Shown in pieces: positions 22,228 through 33,169 of a stretch of DNA of 64,000 nucleotides (its first letter is position 1; each line of letters opens with the position of its first letter). The stretch comes from Larix kaempferi (lineage: Eukaryota; Streptophyta; Pinopsida; Pinales; Pinaceae): the NCBI GenBank assembly GCA_027924585.1, contig BSBM01000252.1:1984001-2048000 (forward strand), written 5' to 3'. The position numbers were made by a program, and so were the translations under genes. Below the pieces are notes generated by a model that saw only the letters and a program-made list of their open reading frames with translations, was not told the origin of the DNA and did not search any database.

Positions 22228-24252
22228 TGTAATGTCCCTTGTTAGGAATTTTATTAAAATTGCAATTTTCCACTTTTTTCCTTGGTTCGACCTTTGACTA
22301 GTTTCGATCTCTAGGTCCCAAATTTGCCCCAAATGATCCCAAATCTTCTGAGAAGGTATATGAATGATATTAGAACATAAATATGTGTTTCAGGGATGCC
22401 TTTGTACCTTTAAAACACTTCTGCAAATACTCTTTCAATTCTGGTCAATGTAGGTAACTTTACTAGTGATTTTCCTTTGACTAGTATTGGTCTCTAGGTC
22501 TCAAATTGACTCCAAATGCCTTCAAATCTTCAAGGAAGGTGTATGAATGATATTAGGGATTGAATATGATGTTCAGGGATAACATATGGCCACCAAAATA
22601 CCTCTGCAAACTCTCTTAAGATTCTGGACCAAATATGCAATTTTACTAGTAATTTGGGGTTCAAATCCCCCTAAGGTAAGTACTGAAAATGGCTTCCCAA
22701 ATGCCTCCAAACCCACTCAAATTTATGAACAGAGGTATGTAATGTGTTAATTATGTTATTAAGGTCTCATATGCACCATTAATGGTTTATTACAACTGTT
22801 CTCACCCTCTCCCATTCAACTGCAAAAATCACCAATTCGACCCTTGGGGAAATGGCACTATTTCTTCTCCCAATGCAATTAAACCGAGTAAAAATACTTC
22901 AAATGCTCAAGTACAGTACATGAAACTTGTAAAATACATCCATGGCAGTCCATTAATCACAAATTCATCATAGAATCATCCATTCATTCGAAATCATCAT
23001 CAATACATTGGTTCACAACAAGGTAGTGGGGAAATGGCATTGTTCTTCCATTAAAAATGATATTTATACATTTCTACTTGGAATTTCGACCTGAAACTTT
23101 CTGAAGATGAAGAAAAGAGTATTTAATTCATATTACAAAATAAATGGGGCATTAGAAGCTCCCCCAAAGAGTACAATAGCTCACCAAAAACGCCCTCCCT
23201 CAAGGATCAAGAATATGCCATCAAAACTGGAAATGGTTGAAGGAGCGAGCTGCAATAGAAGAAACCATGATCTGCCCTGTAGCTTACACCTGCAAATAAA
23301 GACTCCATTAAAGCTCCAAATGAAAGGTCTGAATGGCCTTTCCAATTGCCAACTTGGATGGGAATCTTTCACCCTCGAAATTGGCTAAGGCAAGAAACTA
23401 GTCATCCACTAGCTCTCCCTCTTCACAAATGCAATTGCAAATTCTACAAATGATCAAAAGCTGGTTTCATTCTTTGTTATTGAAATTTATAAACTTCTAA
23501 TGTCCTCCATGGGTCGAATTCCTTCCAAGAGACTCATGCCAACTCAAGTTGGGAAGATATTCCAAAGAACGCCACTTGTACAACAATTCCTAGTCTCCCA
23601 CTTCCACCAAATCACATGTGGAAGCATCTTAGCTGCCCTAACACCCTTGAGCGCCCTCTTGGAGTCTATTTTTAGCCCTGACATGTCATATATGTCATAT
23701 GTCAGCCTTCAGGTCTGATTTGTGTCATAGGTGTCATAGCATCTTCATCATTGTTGTCATAGAGCTAGGGAATCTAGCCCAAGTGTCTCACTAGCTCCAA
23801 ATTGCCTCTTCCTCTTCCATGGGAGTTACTCTTCCTCTATATTTCGACCTTGGATGAGTCATGCAATGAATAATACCTTTTGGACTCCCCCAAGTATGTT
23901 ATTATTCACCTTGAATTCGAATTGGTGAGAGAATGATGCCAAGTGTAGTGGGGAAATCTAGCCATATGTGGGTCCCACTTCTTCCATGTGTCTTCATGAT
24001 GAAATGCCACTTTGATTTTCACTTGTATATATTTATTTATCTCCTTTATTAAATATTTATTCCATTCTAATGTTCAAACATCATTTATTATCCCCATTAT
24101 TCCAAATCCCAAAGCTTCCACCCCAAACCTAGGAAACTAGTAATTTTCCTCCTTGGCAATTATTTGACCTTTAGCATCAATTTGACAAACTCTAATGAAT
24201 AGGGCCAATGTGATTAGGCCATTGTGACCCAATACAAAATTGGGACATGACA
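22228..24252 (-). repeat. NA-4 left LTR (3' LTR)
   Basis: 2025 bp, TGTAATGTCCC...GGGACATGACA, paired with 26939-28963. I counted 20 differences; 17 are G/T or A/C. Short plus-strand ORFs in it occur in both copies with changes and have no domain. Confidence 0.95.
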
Positions 24253-24268
24253 AATCCTCCCTTCCCAA
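24253..24268 (-). other. Polypurine tract of NA-4
   Basis: The plus strand reads aatcctcccttcccaa beside the LTR; the coding strand is the purine run gggaagggagga. Confidence 0.8.
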
Positions 24269-24280
24269 TATTGCTTGTCC

Positions 24281-26881
24281 TCAAGCAATTTTAAACGTGG
24301 GTGTTGAAGAACCTGCTTTTCTGTATAATTCTTTGAAGTTGCCATTGAATTGCCCAACCTTGAGTCTTTGAGTTTCCATGAAGATTTTAGAGAGGAACCA
24401 CCATGCTTGCTGCTGCACTACTCTGATTAAAATCACTTTATTAAGTGGGGAATCCATCTCCCATACTGCTTGCTTCCCCAAAAAATTTGAAACCAATGAG
24501 ATAAAAATTATTCCAGGGTCCCATTGCTTGTATTGCACCCGAACAATTAAGAGTGCTCTCCAACCCATACCATCATATAAGAGGATTCCTGGATCCCATT
24601 TTCTTGTATGCATTCTTCCAAACATCATGAGTACAAAATATATATCATCAAAGTACATAACTACATAATGAAAATTAATATCAAGGAGGTGCTTCATCAA
24701 AGAATCATGAAAGTGCTTATACCTCCAAGCAAGTAGACCACCGTTTTCCAAGTGCATACAAGCTTCAAGTGACCAATAAAATCTGCTCCAATGACATAGG
24801 TGAGGATCCCATGTCCTATAAAGCTGCTCCAAAAGGATGTGATATGCATCAAAATATTCAGCCATGTATTCTTTCATCCAAGAAGTGAATGAAGAATCTC
24901 CACTAAAATCTGAACCAAATAATGAGCAGAAAAAACAAGGAGACTTCAAATGACTCAAAGAAGTCTCACCCATACATCCCTGAATGTGATCATCATAAAT
25001 ATATAACAAAGTATGTGGCTTCCAACAAAAATGTTCTCCAATCATAAATCTATTCACCCAAGTGTTGGATGAAGTTCCTCCAACATCAAATGAATCAAGT
25101 GTTGAGCAAGAAAAACCATGAGTCTTCAAGTGACTCAAATGCATATCATAGGTGCATCCATGTAGATGTGCATCATCATAAAGTAATAAAGTATGCTGCT
25201 GCAAATGTGAATAAGAATGTGCTCCAACCATATCATACTCCTCATGTGGCACCATCAAAAAGAACCCTTTCACCCATACTTCATTGAGACTAATGTTGCA
25301 AAACATGGAATTGTAGGATGTAGGAGAATGAACCAAATCACCCAAATGATCAAAAAGTACAAAAGTTTCATCATGGGGAGGATCCATATGGGTAGTATCA
25401 TGCAGCTCCTTCAAAAGTGTGAACTCTTTGTCATAGTTTGGTTCCAATGTAGATGAATCATGCTCTTCTTTAAAAATTGCACAACCTTCATCAATAGGCA
25501 ATTCAAATTCTTCTTCCACCACATCAAGTGTTTGGATCTCTTCAAGTTCATCTCCAAACACATCAAGAACATTCAAATTTTCACATTTCTCATGATCCAC
25601 CATGTCATGAGAATCCTCCAAACAATCTACCATTTGACAATCTGAAACATAGGAGGAAAAACAAGTATCTTGCAACTTTTCAAGAAGTTGCTCATTTTGA
25701 ATTGTGAGCTTATGAATATCCTCGTTATTCTTCAAGTATGCATCATGTAACAATTCATTAAGCTCAAACAAATGGTTTCTATCAAAAAGAAAAGACATGA
25801 AATTACCTTTGATGTGGCACATTGCTCTTTGAATCTTCTCCATATCTTCAAGGAAGGATGTTTCCTCCAATGAAGTAGCTCTCCAACAAGAATTTGACAC
25901 CAATGCTTGAGTCTCATGGAGAATGCTGAGGGACTCTTGGATCTTCTTTTCATTCATCTTTAAGGACCCTTCAAGAAAATGAGGCTCTTGCAAATGAACC
26001 TCCTCATCTACTTCATTTTTGCTTGGACCAACTTCATGAAGCTCAAGTGGTGATGGGGAAGTTGATCTTGGTTCTTCTTCAACTGCTACAAGGTTTTCAT
26101 TATCATGCTTAACAGAACTTGGGCTTGCAGCAACACTTTCAAAAGTGATCTCTATGTCACCAACATAGAGGTGTAAGCACCCATCAGTAGGTACTCCTTC
26201 ATACGTTAAGCATCCATCAGTAGATGCTCTTTGGTTCATGTATAAGCTAGAAGGTGTCTCAAAATGATCTTCCATATTTTCAATAGAATCTTCTTCATGC
26301 TCTTGTGATGTCTCTTCATTTTTCTCCTTCAAGCAAGCTGATTCATTTTCCCCCTTGTTTTCCTTAGGATCGGTATATTTGGAATCCCTTCTTGAATAAA
26401 TCTCAAAAGCTCTCATCAAAGAGGACATCATTTCATGCACACATATATGATACTCGCTCCAAGGGTTCTTACAAGAAGGGCATAAACCTTTCTTCACTAA
26501 CTCCACATCTTCATTTTTGGGCCTATTTTCAAAAACATGTTCAGCATAGTACTCAAAAGACATGGCATTTTGTGTATTTTTGCTCGAAGCAAGATATTCT
26601 TGATATTTTTGATATTGCTGGGGTAAGGTTTTATAATTTGCTCTCCATCTTTGGAACTCACTCATAGAATTATCCTTGGTTGGTGTGACACATTCATATT
26701 CATCAGATTTAAAGTCATAAGAATAATCTTCATTTCTCTTGAAATTGTAAGAAGTGTTGCATGATGGCACCTTTTCCTCATACCATTCACATTCTGCTTC
26801 ATATTGCTCATAAGCATCTGCATATTCATCATAAGAATTGTACTCATAGGATTCATCATAATAGTAAGACATGGATATCAA
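24281..26881 (-). CDS. NA-4 866-aa acidic protein with chromovirus-type zinc knuckle
   Basis: The ORF is unbroken and fills the internal region of NA-4. Residues 1-60 are rich in Tyr, Asp and Glu. A Cys/His cluster C134-C137-H145-C147 (CX2CX7HXC, in GLCPSCKNPWSEYHIC) matches the zinc-knuckle spacing of chromovirus gag. Residues 165-460 are acidic and partly helical, with an 11-residue repeat (STDGCLTYEGV / PTDGCLHLYVG near 220-241). Three or four repeats of about 20 residues lie at 455-533. A 60-residue duplication lies at 562-621 and 622-681 (HTLLLYDD...LSHLKTHGF and HTLLYIYD...LSHLKSPCF). WDP recurs at 691, 762 and 787. I do not know the function. A gag-derived RNA-binding or packaging protein is a guess based on the knuckle and the context. 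The ATG at 26881 lies shortly downstream of the PBS. Confidence 0.8.
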   Translation of the reverse strand: MISMSYYYDESYEYNSYDEYADAYEQYEAECEWYEEKVPSCNTSYNFKRNEDYSYDFKSDEYECVTPTKDNSMSEFQRWRANYKTLPQQYQKYQEYLASSKNTQNAMSFEYYAEHVFENRPKNEDVELVKKGLCPSCKNPWSEYHICVHEMMSSLMRAFEIYSRRDSKYTDPKENKGENESACLKEKNEETSQEHEEDSIENMEDHFETPSSLYMNQRASTDGCLTYEGVPTDGCLHLYVGDIEITFESVAASPSSVKHDNENLVAVEEEPRSTSPSPLELHEVGPSKNEVDEEVHLQEPHFLEGSLKMNEKKIQESLSILHETQALVSNSCWRATSLEETSFLEDMEKIQRAMCHIKGNFMSFLFDRNHLFELNELLHDAYLKNNEDIHKLTIQNEQLLEKLQDTCFSSYVSDCQMVDCLEDSHDMVDHEKCENLNVLDVFGDELEEIQTLDVVEEEFELPIDEGCAIFKEEHDSSTLEPNYDKEFTLLKELHDTTHMDPPHDETFVLFDHLGDLVHSPTSYNSMFCNISLNEVWVKGFFLMVPHEEYDMVGAHSYSHLQQHTLLLYDDAHLHGCTYDMHLSHLKTHGFSCSTLDSFDVGGTSSNTWVNRFMIGEHFCWKPHTLLYIYDDHIQGCMGETSLSHLKSPCFFCSLFGSDFSGDSSFTSWMKEYMAEYFDAYHILLEQLYRTWDPHLCHWSRFYWSLEACMHLENGGLLAWRYKHFHDSLMKHLLDINFHYVVMYFDDIYFVLMMFGRMHTRKWDPGILLYDGMGWRALLIVRVQYKQWDPGIIFISLVSNFLGKQAVWEMDSPLNKVILIRVVQQQAWWFLSKIFMETQRLKVGQFNGNFKELYRKAGSSTPTFKIA

Positions 26882-26925
26882 TTATTCTTGAATGTATGTA
26901 CCTAATACACAGGTGCAAGGACCAT

Positions 26926-26937
26926 GCTCTGATACCA
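26926..26937 (-). other. PBS of NA-4 (initiator tRNA-Met)
   Basis: gctctgatacca on plus, one base from the right LTR; complementary to the tRNA-iMet 3' end on the coding strand. Confidence 0.9.
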
Positions 26938-26938
26938 C

Positions 26939-28963
26939 TGTAATGTCCCTTGTTAGGAATTTTATTAAAATTGCAATTTTCCACTTTTTTCCTTGGTTCG
27001 ACCTTTGACTAGTTTCGATCTCTAGGTCCCAAATTTGCCCCAAATGATCCCAAATCTTCTGAGAAGGTATATGAATGATATTATAACATAAATATGTGTT
27101 TCAGGGATGCCTTTGTACCTTTAAAACACTTCTGCAAATACTCTTTCAATTCTGGTCAATGTAGGTAACTTTACTAGTGATTTTCCTTTGACTAGTATTG
27201 GTCTCTAGGTCTCAAATTGACTCCAAATGCCTTCAAATATTCAAGGAAGGTGTATGAATGATATTAGGGATTGAATATGATGTTCAGGGATAACATATGG
27301 CCACCAAAATACCTCTGCAAACTCTCTTAATATTCTGGACCAAGTATGCAATTTTACTAGTAATTTGGGGTTCAAATCCCCCTAAGGTAAGTACTGAAAA
27401 TGGCTTCCCAAATGCCTCCAAACCCACTCAAATTTATGAACAGAGGTATGTAATGTGTTAATTATGTTATTAAGGTCTCATATGCACCATTAATGGTTTA
27501 TTACAACTGTTCTCACCCTCTCCCATTCAACTGCAAAAATCACCAATTCGACCCTTGGGGAAATGGCACTATTTCTTCTCCCAATGCAATTAAACCGAGT
27601 AAAAATACTTCAAATGCTCAAGTACAGTACATGAAACTTGTAAAATACATCCATGGCAGTCCATTAATCACAAATGCATCATATAATCATCCATTCATTC
27701 GAAATCATCATCAATACATTGGTTCACAACAAGGTAGTGGGGAAATGGCATTGTTCTTCCATTAAAAATGAGATTTATACATTTCTACTTGGAATTTCGA
27801 CCTGAAACTTTATGAATATGAAGAACAGAGTATTTAATTCATATTACAAAAGAAATGGGGCATTAGAATCTCCCCCAAAGAGTACAATAGCTCACCAAAA
27901 ACGCCCTCCCTCAAGGATCAAGAATATGCCATCAAAACTGGAAATGGTTGAAGGAGCGAGCTGCAATAGAAGAAACCATGAGCTGCCCTGTAGCTTACAC
28001 CTGCAAATAAAGACTCCATTAAAGCTCCAAATGAAAGTTCTGAATGGCCTTTCCAATTGCCAACTTGGATGGGAATCTTTCACCCTCGAAATTGGCTAAG
28101 GCAAGAAACTAGTCATCCACTAGCTCTCCCTCTTCACAAATGCAATTGCAAATTCTACAAATGATCAAAAGCTGGTTTCATTCTTTGTTATTGAAATTTA
28201 TAAACTTCTAATGTCCTCCATGGGTCGAATTCCTTCCAAGAGACTCATGCCAACTCAAGTTGGGAAGATATTCCAAAGAACGCCACTTGTACAACAATTC
28301 CTAGTCTCCCACTTCCACCAAATCACATGTGGAAGCATCTTAGCTGCCCTAACACCCTTGAGCTCCCTCTTGGAGTCTATTTTTAGCCCTGACATGTCAT
28401 ATATGTCATAGGTCAGCCTTCAGGTCTGATTTGTGTCATAGGTGTCATAGCATCTTCATCATTGTTGTCATAGAGCTAGGGAATCTAGCCCCAGTGTCTC
28501 ACTAGCTCCAAATTGCCTCTTCCTCTTCCATGGGAGTTACTCTTCCTCTATATTTCGACCTTGGATGAGTCATGCAATGAATAATACCTTTTGGACTCCC
28601 CCAAGTATGTTACCATTCACCTTGAATTCGAATTGGTGAGAGAATGATGCCAAGTGTAGTGGGGAAATCTAGCCATATGTGGGTCCCACTTCTTCCATGT
28701 TTCTTCATGATGAAATGCCACTTTGATTTTCACTTGTATATATTTATTTATCTCCTTTATTAAATATTTATTCCATTCTAATGTTCAAACATCATTTATT
28801 ATCCCCATTATTCCAAATCCCAAAGCTTCCACCCCAAACCTAGGAAACTAGTAATTTTCCTCCTTGGCAATTATTTGACCTTTAGCATCAATTTGACAAA
28901 CTCTAATGAATAGGGCCAATGTGATTAGGCCATTGTGACCCAATACAAAATTGGGACATGACA
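26939..28963 (-). repeat. NA-4 right LTR (5' LTR)
   Basis: 2025 bp, paired with 22228-24252. It would drive the 866-aa ORF. Confidence 0.95.
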
Positions 28964-28968
28964 GCAAG
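28964..28968. repeat. TSD (GCAAG) of NA-4, right copy
   Basis: GCAAG directly after the CA end of the right LTR; pairs with 22223-22227. Confidence 0.95.
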
Positions 28969-29235
28969 CTTCCTCTTAGTATCTGCAATCAGTCTGTCAT
29001 CTCAGGAGTAGAATCACTGGATTCCCTTCCTCAACCTTGTAGTAAAGATTGGAATCTTCTTTACTCTTGGTAAATTCCAAGCTAGATAGGAAACTGTCCA
29101 TCCTACCATACCAGGTTCTGGGAGCTTGCTTCAAGCCATACAAGGATTTATTCAATCTGCATACATATGACTCCCTGTCAGGTCTTGGGACTGCATCCCA
29201 AACATCTTCTTCATGATCTACGGATCATGGCATTC
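28969..29235 (-). pseudogene. Copia-3 RT fragment upstream of NA-4
   Basis: A short decayed RT piece in several frames. The part next to NA-4 reads DRLIADTKRKLA into AELDMKDL across the insertion. The N-terminal RT is absent. Confidence 0.55.
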
Positions 29236-29931
29236 CATTTCTTCATCCCAAATCCTGGGAACTTCAATATCTTCAATAGATATATTTCTTGCTGGAACAA
29301 ATGTTGTAGTCCTTTTTGTAGGTAAAGATATACGGTCTTTCCTACAAAACAAGTTAAATTGCATGATTAGAAACATCTCATAATTTTCAGAACAAATTCT
29401 TTACACATAAAGAAATATGTCATGCAGTCATGCAGTTATCTTAGCCAATGCTTCAATACAACATTTATCCATGTTCCACAAATTTCTAGATTCCTTCCAG
29501 TCTCTACCAGAACATTGTTTAAGAGTTTGCACTACTCCCAACATGTCAGCAAAGAGGTTTCATTCTAGATAAGTAGCACTGGAATGTTGTACAGTGCCAT
29601 AAGCCACTTACTCATCACATGCATATTAGTAGTATACTGTTCATTAATGCAATCATTCAAATATGCACAATACATCTCCTAAGTCTAGGAACATAAGCAT
29701 AATATTATTAAACAAACAAAATAGGCAAGAAATGATAATTGAAATACTTATCTTTGTTTGTTTGTTTGGGTGGACTCCCTCTGAGTCTTTGCTTCCTGGT
29801 AGGAGCTGCTGAAGTAGCTTCTTCTACACCTTTCTGTTGTGGAATGTAGGAAGATGGTCAACTCCCTCTGAAGATCTGCATCCTTGCAGGAGCTGCTGGA
29901 GTGTGCTCCCTTTTGATCTTTGCTTCCTGGA
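29236..29931 (-). other. Copia-3 non-coding segment between RT and integrase
   Basis: No gene is supported. Most of it matches 48480-49060 of Copia-5. Near 29768-29930 it holds diverged repeats of actccctctgagtctttg and gcaggagctgctgg. It replaces the missing N-terminal RT, so both elements probably descend from a rearranged ancestor. Confidence 0.6.
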
Positions 29932-31966
29932 TTACCTGTCCTTATATTCATCTTTGCTGACATCAATATTCTTGAACCCATAAAATACCTCTTCTGGTGT
30001 CTTGTTGTCCAATATCTTGTGGGGAGTTCTGTTCTGCACATATATAACTCTTCTAACTGCTTCTACCCATAGATGCATAGGTAGATCCTGGTCATGCAGC
30101 ATTGCCCTTGCTGCTTCCATGACTGTTCTGTTCTTCCTTTCTGCAACTCCATTCTGTTGAGGATTATAAGGAGCAGTCAACTCCCTCTTAATCCCTGAAT
30201 CACTGCAAAGCTTCTTGAAGTCATTTGAGGTGAATTCTTCACCATTGTCAGATCTGAATGTTTTGATTTTCTTGTCAGTTTGATTCTCCATCAAGGTTTT
30301 GAATTCCTTGAATTTATCAAGCACCTCATCTTTTCCCTTCAAGAAGTATACCCAAGTCTTCCTGGAGAAGTCATCGATAAATGATACATAGTAAACATAC
30401 CCACTCAGGGAGATGGATGAAATAGGGCCACATACATCTGAGTGGAAGATTTCCAGGATGTCTTTTGCCTTGCTTTCACTGCTTGGGAAAGCCTTCTTAA
30501 TGTTCTTACCTTTTGCACATCCTTTGCAAACTCCTTCATGTTTGGTCTTGATTTCAGGAAGACCCTCTACTGCCTTGTTTGCAATTTGGAAGTGCCCTAT
30601 AGTGCATATGAGCAAGTCTTCTATGCCAAAGTTCACTTGGCTCCATGGATTCATGTACCATGGCATGTTCAGGTTGTCCCTTCAATTTATACAAGCCTCC
30701 CTCTTGCTCTCCAATCACTACTGCATCATCTATGGTCTTTCCCTTTGGCCACATTAGGACTTGGCCATCCACAAATGCAACCCTCATACCTTTTGCATCC
30801 AATGCAGAGATGGAGAATAAGTTCTTCTTGAGCCCAGGTACATAAAGTACTTCTTTCATCTTCAATGATTTTTCAGAATCTAGGTTGTAGGAGGCTTCAC
30901 CACTTCCTTTGATTGGGTATTGATAATCATCCCCAAGTTTCACCTTATGGGGTGATTCATGTTCAGATAGGTTCACAAAGGATTCTTTAAACCCAGTCAT
31001 GTGTTTGGAAGCCCCACTATCAATCAACCAATCATTACATCCATGGGAGATGGTACCTGTAAGAGCAGAAATTAGAACATATTCTTCTTCACTTGATGAG
31101 TCATCATCACTACTACTTTCTGCCCTAGCCTTCTTCTTTGGAGGTTCATCATCTTCGACAGCATGAGCATGAAACCTTCTTTTGCTGCCCTTCTTCTTCT
31201 TACTGGAGTTGTTGTTATTATCCCTTTTGTTCTTGGGACAATCAGAAGCAAAGTGACCCTTCTCATTGCATGTGAAGCATCTTAGGTCCTTCTTCCTCTT
31301 TTGATGGAATCTTTTGTGGTGAGAGTGATCCTTCTTGGTTTTGCTTCTCTTGGTGTGAGCTGCAAGAGCTTGATCTTCTCCTCCCATATTTTCCTCACGA
31401 GCTATGAGTCTAGCTTCTTCTTGAGAGCATTCTTCCCTCAATCTGTTGAAGGAGATCAATTTCTTCCTTGCACAAATTCCTTGAATAAAGGAATCCCATG
31501 ACCTGGGTAGGCCATTCAGAGTGGTCATCACCACTTCACCATTCTCCACCATTTCATCCACTGCTTCTAGTTGTTCCTTGATCTAGGAGACCCTTGAAAA
31601 ATAAGATTGAATGGTTTCTCCATTCTGAAACTTTACTGCTTTCAATTGGTTCCGTAGGGTCATCTTTCGATTTATGTTCTTTCCTTCAAATAGCTTGGTC
31701 AAGGATTCAAACATCTCCTTGGGTGTCTTGAGAGAAGACACATGGGGTATGAGACGACCTTTGATAGAATCAGCAATGATTCTCTTTGCCTTGACCAAGT
31801 TCTTATTGTGCAATGCCTTGGCCTCTTCATCCTCTGGGATAGGGATGTCTTCTTTCACATATGAGTCCAACTCATTCTCTTCCAGGATTAGCCCAATCCT
31901 ATACTTCCAGGCTCGGAAGTTATCAGCCCCTTCAAGCTTATCCTCAAGCTTGGTGTGGAGAGACAT
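29932..31966 (-). pseudogene. Copia-3 gag-protease-integrase, one stop and one frameshift
   Basis: It starts at the ATG at 31966 (MSLHTKLEDKLEGADNFRAW). Copia gag follows, with one in-frame TAG at 31583 where Gln is plausible. Then come the zinc knuckle CFTCNEKGHFASDC, a Lys- and acid-rich linker, protease WLIDSGASKHM, and GAG-pre-integrase (LWHRRLAHMH). The frame shifts near 30600-30660. The integrase continues with IFHSDVCGP, TFRSDNGEEF and NGVAERKN, so D, D and E are all present. The frame ends near KTPEEVFYGFKNIDV without joining RT. The ORF track of the opposite strand is spurious. Confidence 0.85.
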
Positions 31967-32527
31967 CTTTAAGAGTACTTCAAATGGAAATAGAAAAGAT
32001 TTAGGACTTACCACTTGAAGTGCTGAAAACTGGATCTGGTCCTGGATTAGGGTTTGTCAGAGAAACCCTAAAAATTCAAAATGTGAATTTCAAAATTCCG
32101 AAAGGATAGAAAGATGCGCCTTGGAGAGCTGATCAGCCTAGTACATTCAGAATTTGAGATCAGCAAAGTCTTGCCCTTCAAAATTGTCTTTTTGTCCTCC
32201 CGGGTTCACTGGGAGAGCCCTGAATTAGGGTTTGAGTTTCCCGGAGATCTACCCAGCCAAAAATCTCGATCCAAAGCTCTAACCTTCGATTTTTGCAAGG
32301 AGCTTCCAGCTGTGCCTTCAGTTTCCAGAAATTCCTATTTTTGTGGAAACCCTAATTTTTAGGGCCAAATCTGAAAATGCTCGGAACTGAATTTTGATTG
32401 GACAGATTGATGCGCCTTGATGAGTAGATCCAATCTACTATACTGAATTTCAAAAATCTGTGGAGAGAAACCCAATAAACAAGGAATACAAGCTTCCGTC
32501 ACTGCAAAATGTCTTCTTCTCAGTTAA

Positions 32528-32539
32528 GCTCTAATACCA
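32528..32539 (-). other. PBS of Copia-3 (one mismatch)
   Basis: gctctaatacca on plus; the tRNA-iMet site with one change, abutting the right LTR. Confidence 0.85.
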
Positions 32540-33147
32540 TGTTAAATTTTTAGTATTAAATCACAATACTATAGGATCTTTGCTGAGAGAATAACATCTA
32601 CAGTATATCAATGCATGACAATCATAATATGACAAGCATCACAAGCATCACAAGAATCAAAAGCATAGAGACAAGAGACACAGAGTTTCCGTGGGGAAAA
32701 CCCTAAGGTGAAAAACCCCACAACTTCCTCAGAGATAGAGAGAGCAATGGCTCAACCAAAATACAACCAAATAACACTGAGATAGTCTCCTAGCAGATGA
32801 TCCTCCTCCTCCTCACTAGTGCACCACTTTTCAGAGAGAGAGATAGTTACTTTTCCGAGTAAGTAAATTAGAGATCTCCTATCTCTATTTATACTCACCT
32901 TTTTTCCCAGTGACCTACTGGGGCCGACTTGTCTACTTGGATACATCCACATTATATTATATATTAATTAGGGCCGACCCCATAAGGTGGTCTAATAACC
33001 CATCGGCAAGTACACACACTTGCGACACTTGTCAATCCACATGACGACACTTCCTTATAGAGGAATAACACATCTCTTATAAGGGTACAATAATTATATA
33101 TATAATACACAGATGAAATACATTCCGAAGTTACATATACATCAAAA
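32540..33147 (-). repeat. Copia-3 right LTR (5' LTR)
   Basis: 608 bp. It ends CATCAAAA instead of CATCAACA, so its terminal CA has mutated. Confidence 0.93.
32886..32893 (-). promoter_or_regulatory. TATA box, Copia-3 right LTR
   Basis: tatttata on plus, tataaata on the coding strand, in the 5' LTR that would drive the element. Confidence 0.6.
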
Positions 33148-33152
33148 AGCAG
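33148..33152. repeat. TSD (AGCAG) of Copia-3, right copy
   Basis: Pairs with 19280-19284. Confidence 0.92.
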
Positions 33153-33155
33153 CTG

Positions 33156-33169
33156 TGCTATAATAAGTG
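33156..33169. repeat. Right arm of the hairpin hit by Copia-3
   Basis: tgctataataagtg, exact reverse complement of 19270-19283. Confidence 0.85.

Larger units (their letters stand above)
22228..28963 (-). mobile_element. NA-4: non-autonomous LTR retrotransposon with one large ORF
   Basis: It is 6736 bp, with 2025-bp LTRs of equal length (about 99% identical), TSD GCAAG, a tRNA-iMet PBS and a polypurine tract. The internal region is only 2686 bp and is almost filled by one 866-aa ORF without RT, RNase H, integrase or protease motifs. The LTR start (TGTAATGTCCC) and the coding-strand 3' end (ttgaggacaagcaatattgg) resemble plant chromovirus-type gypsy elements. It would need enzymes from an autonomous relative. 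Confidence 0.9.
19285..33147 (-). mobile_element. Copia-3: Ty1/copia element carrying NA-4
   Basis: It has 608-bp LTRs, TSD AGCAG, a PBS and a polypurine tract on the minus strand. About 7.1 kb remain when NA-4 is removed, close to Copia-5, its relative. gag to integrase is on the right and RT/RNase H on the left. A long repeat-rich 3' region lies before the 3' LTR. The LTRs differ at about 11 sites (near 98%). It inserted in the leader of Gyp-C. Confidence 0.93.

Noticed and set aside
22782-23718. Short plus-strand ORFs in the NA-4 LTR, also at 27493-28411
   Set aside because: They occur in both LTRs, have no domain, and change length through single differences.
24281-26881. 866-aa ORF as a host gene captured between unrelated repeats
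   Set aside because: It lies exactly between PBS and polypurine tract of a TSD-flanked element and has a gag-like zinc knuckle; capture by an ancestor is still possible.
29748-30041. Independent ORF at 29748-30041
   Set aside because: It overlaps the integrase end in another frame and runs into diverged direct repeats; no domain.
30413-30845. Plus-strand ORFs opposite the Copia-3 integrase
   Set aside because: Shadows of the minus-strand gag-integrase; composition follows the antisense codons.
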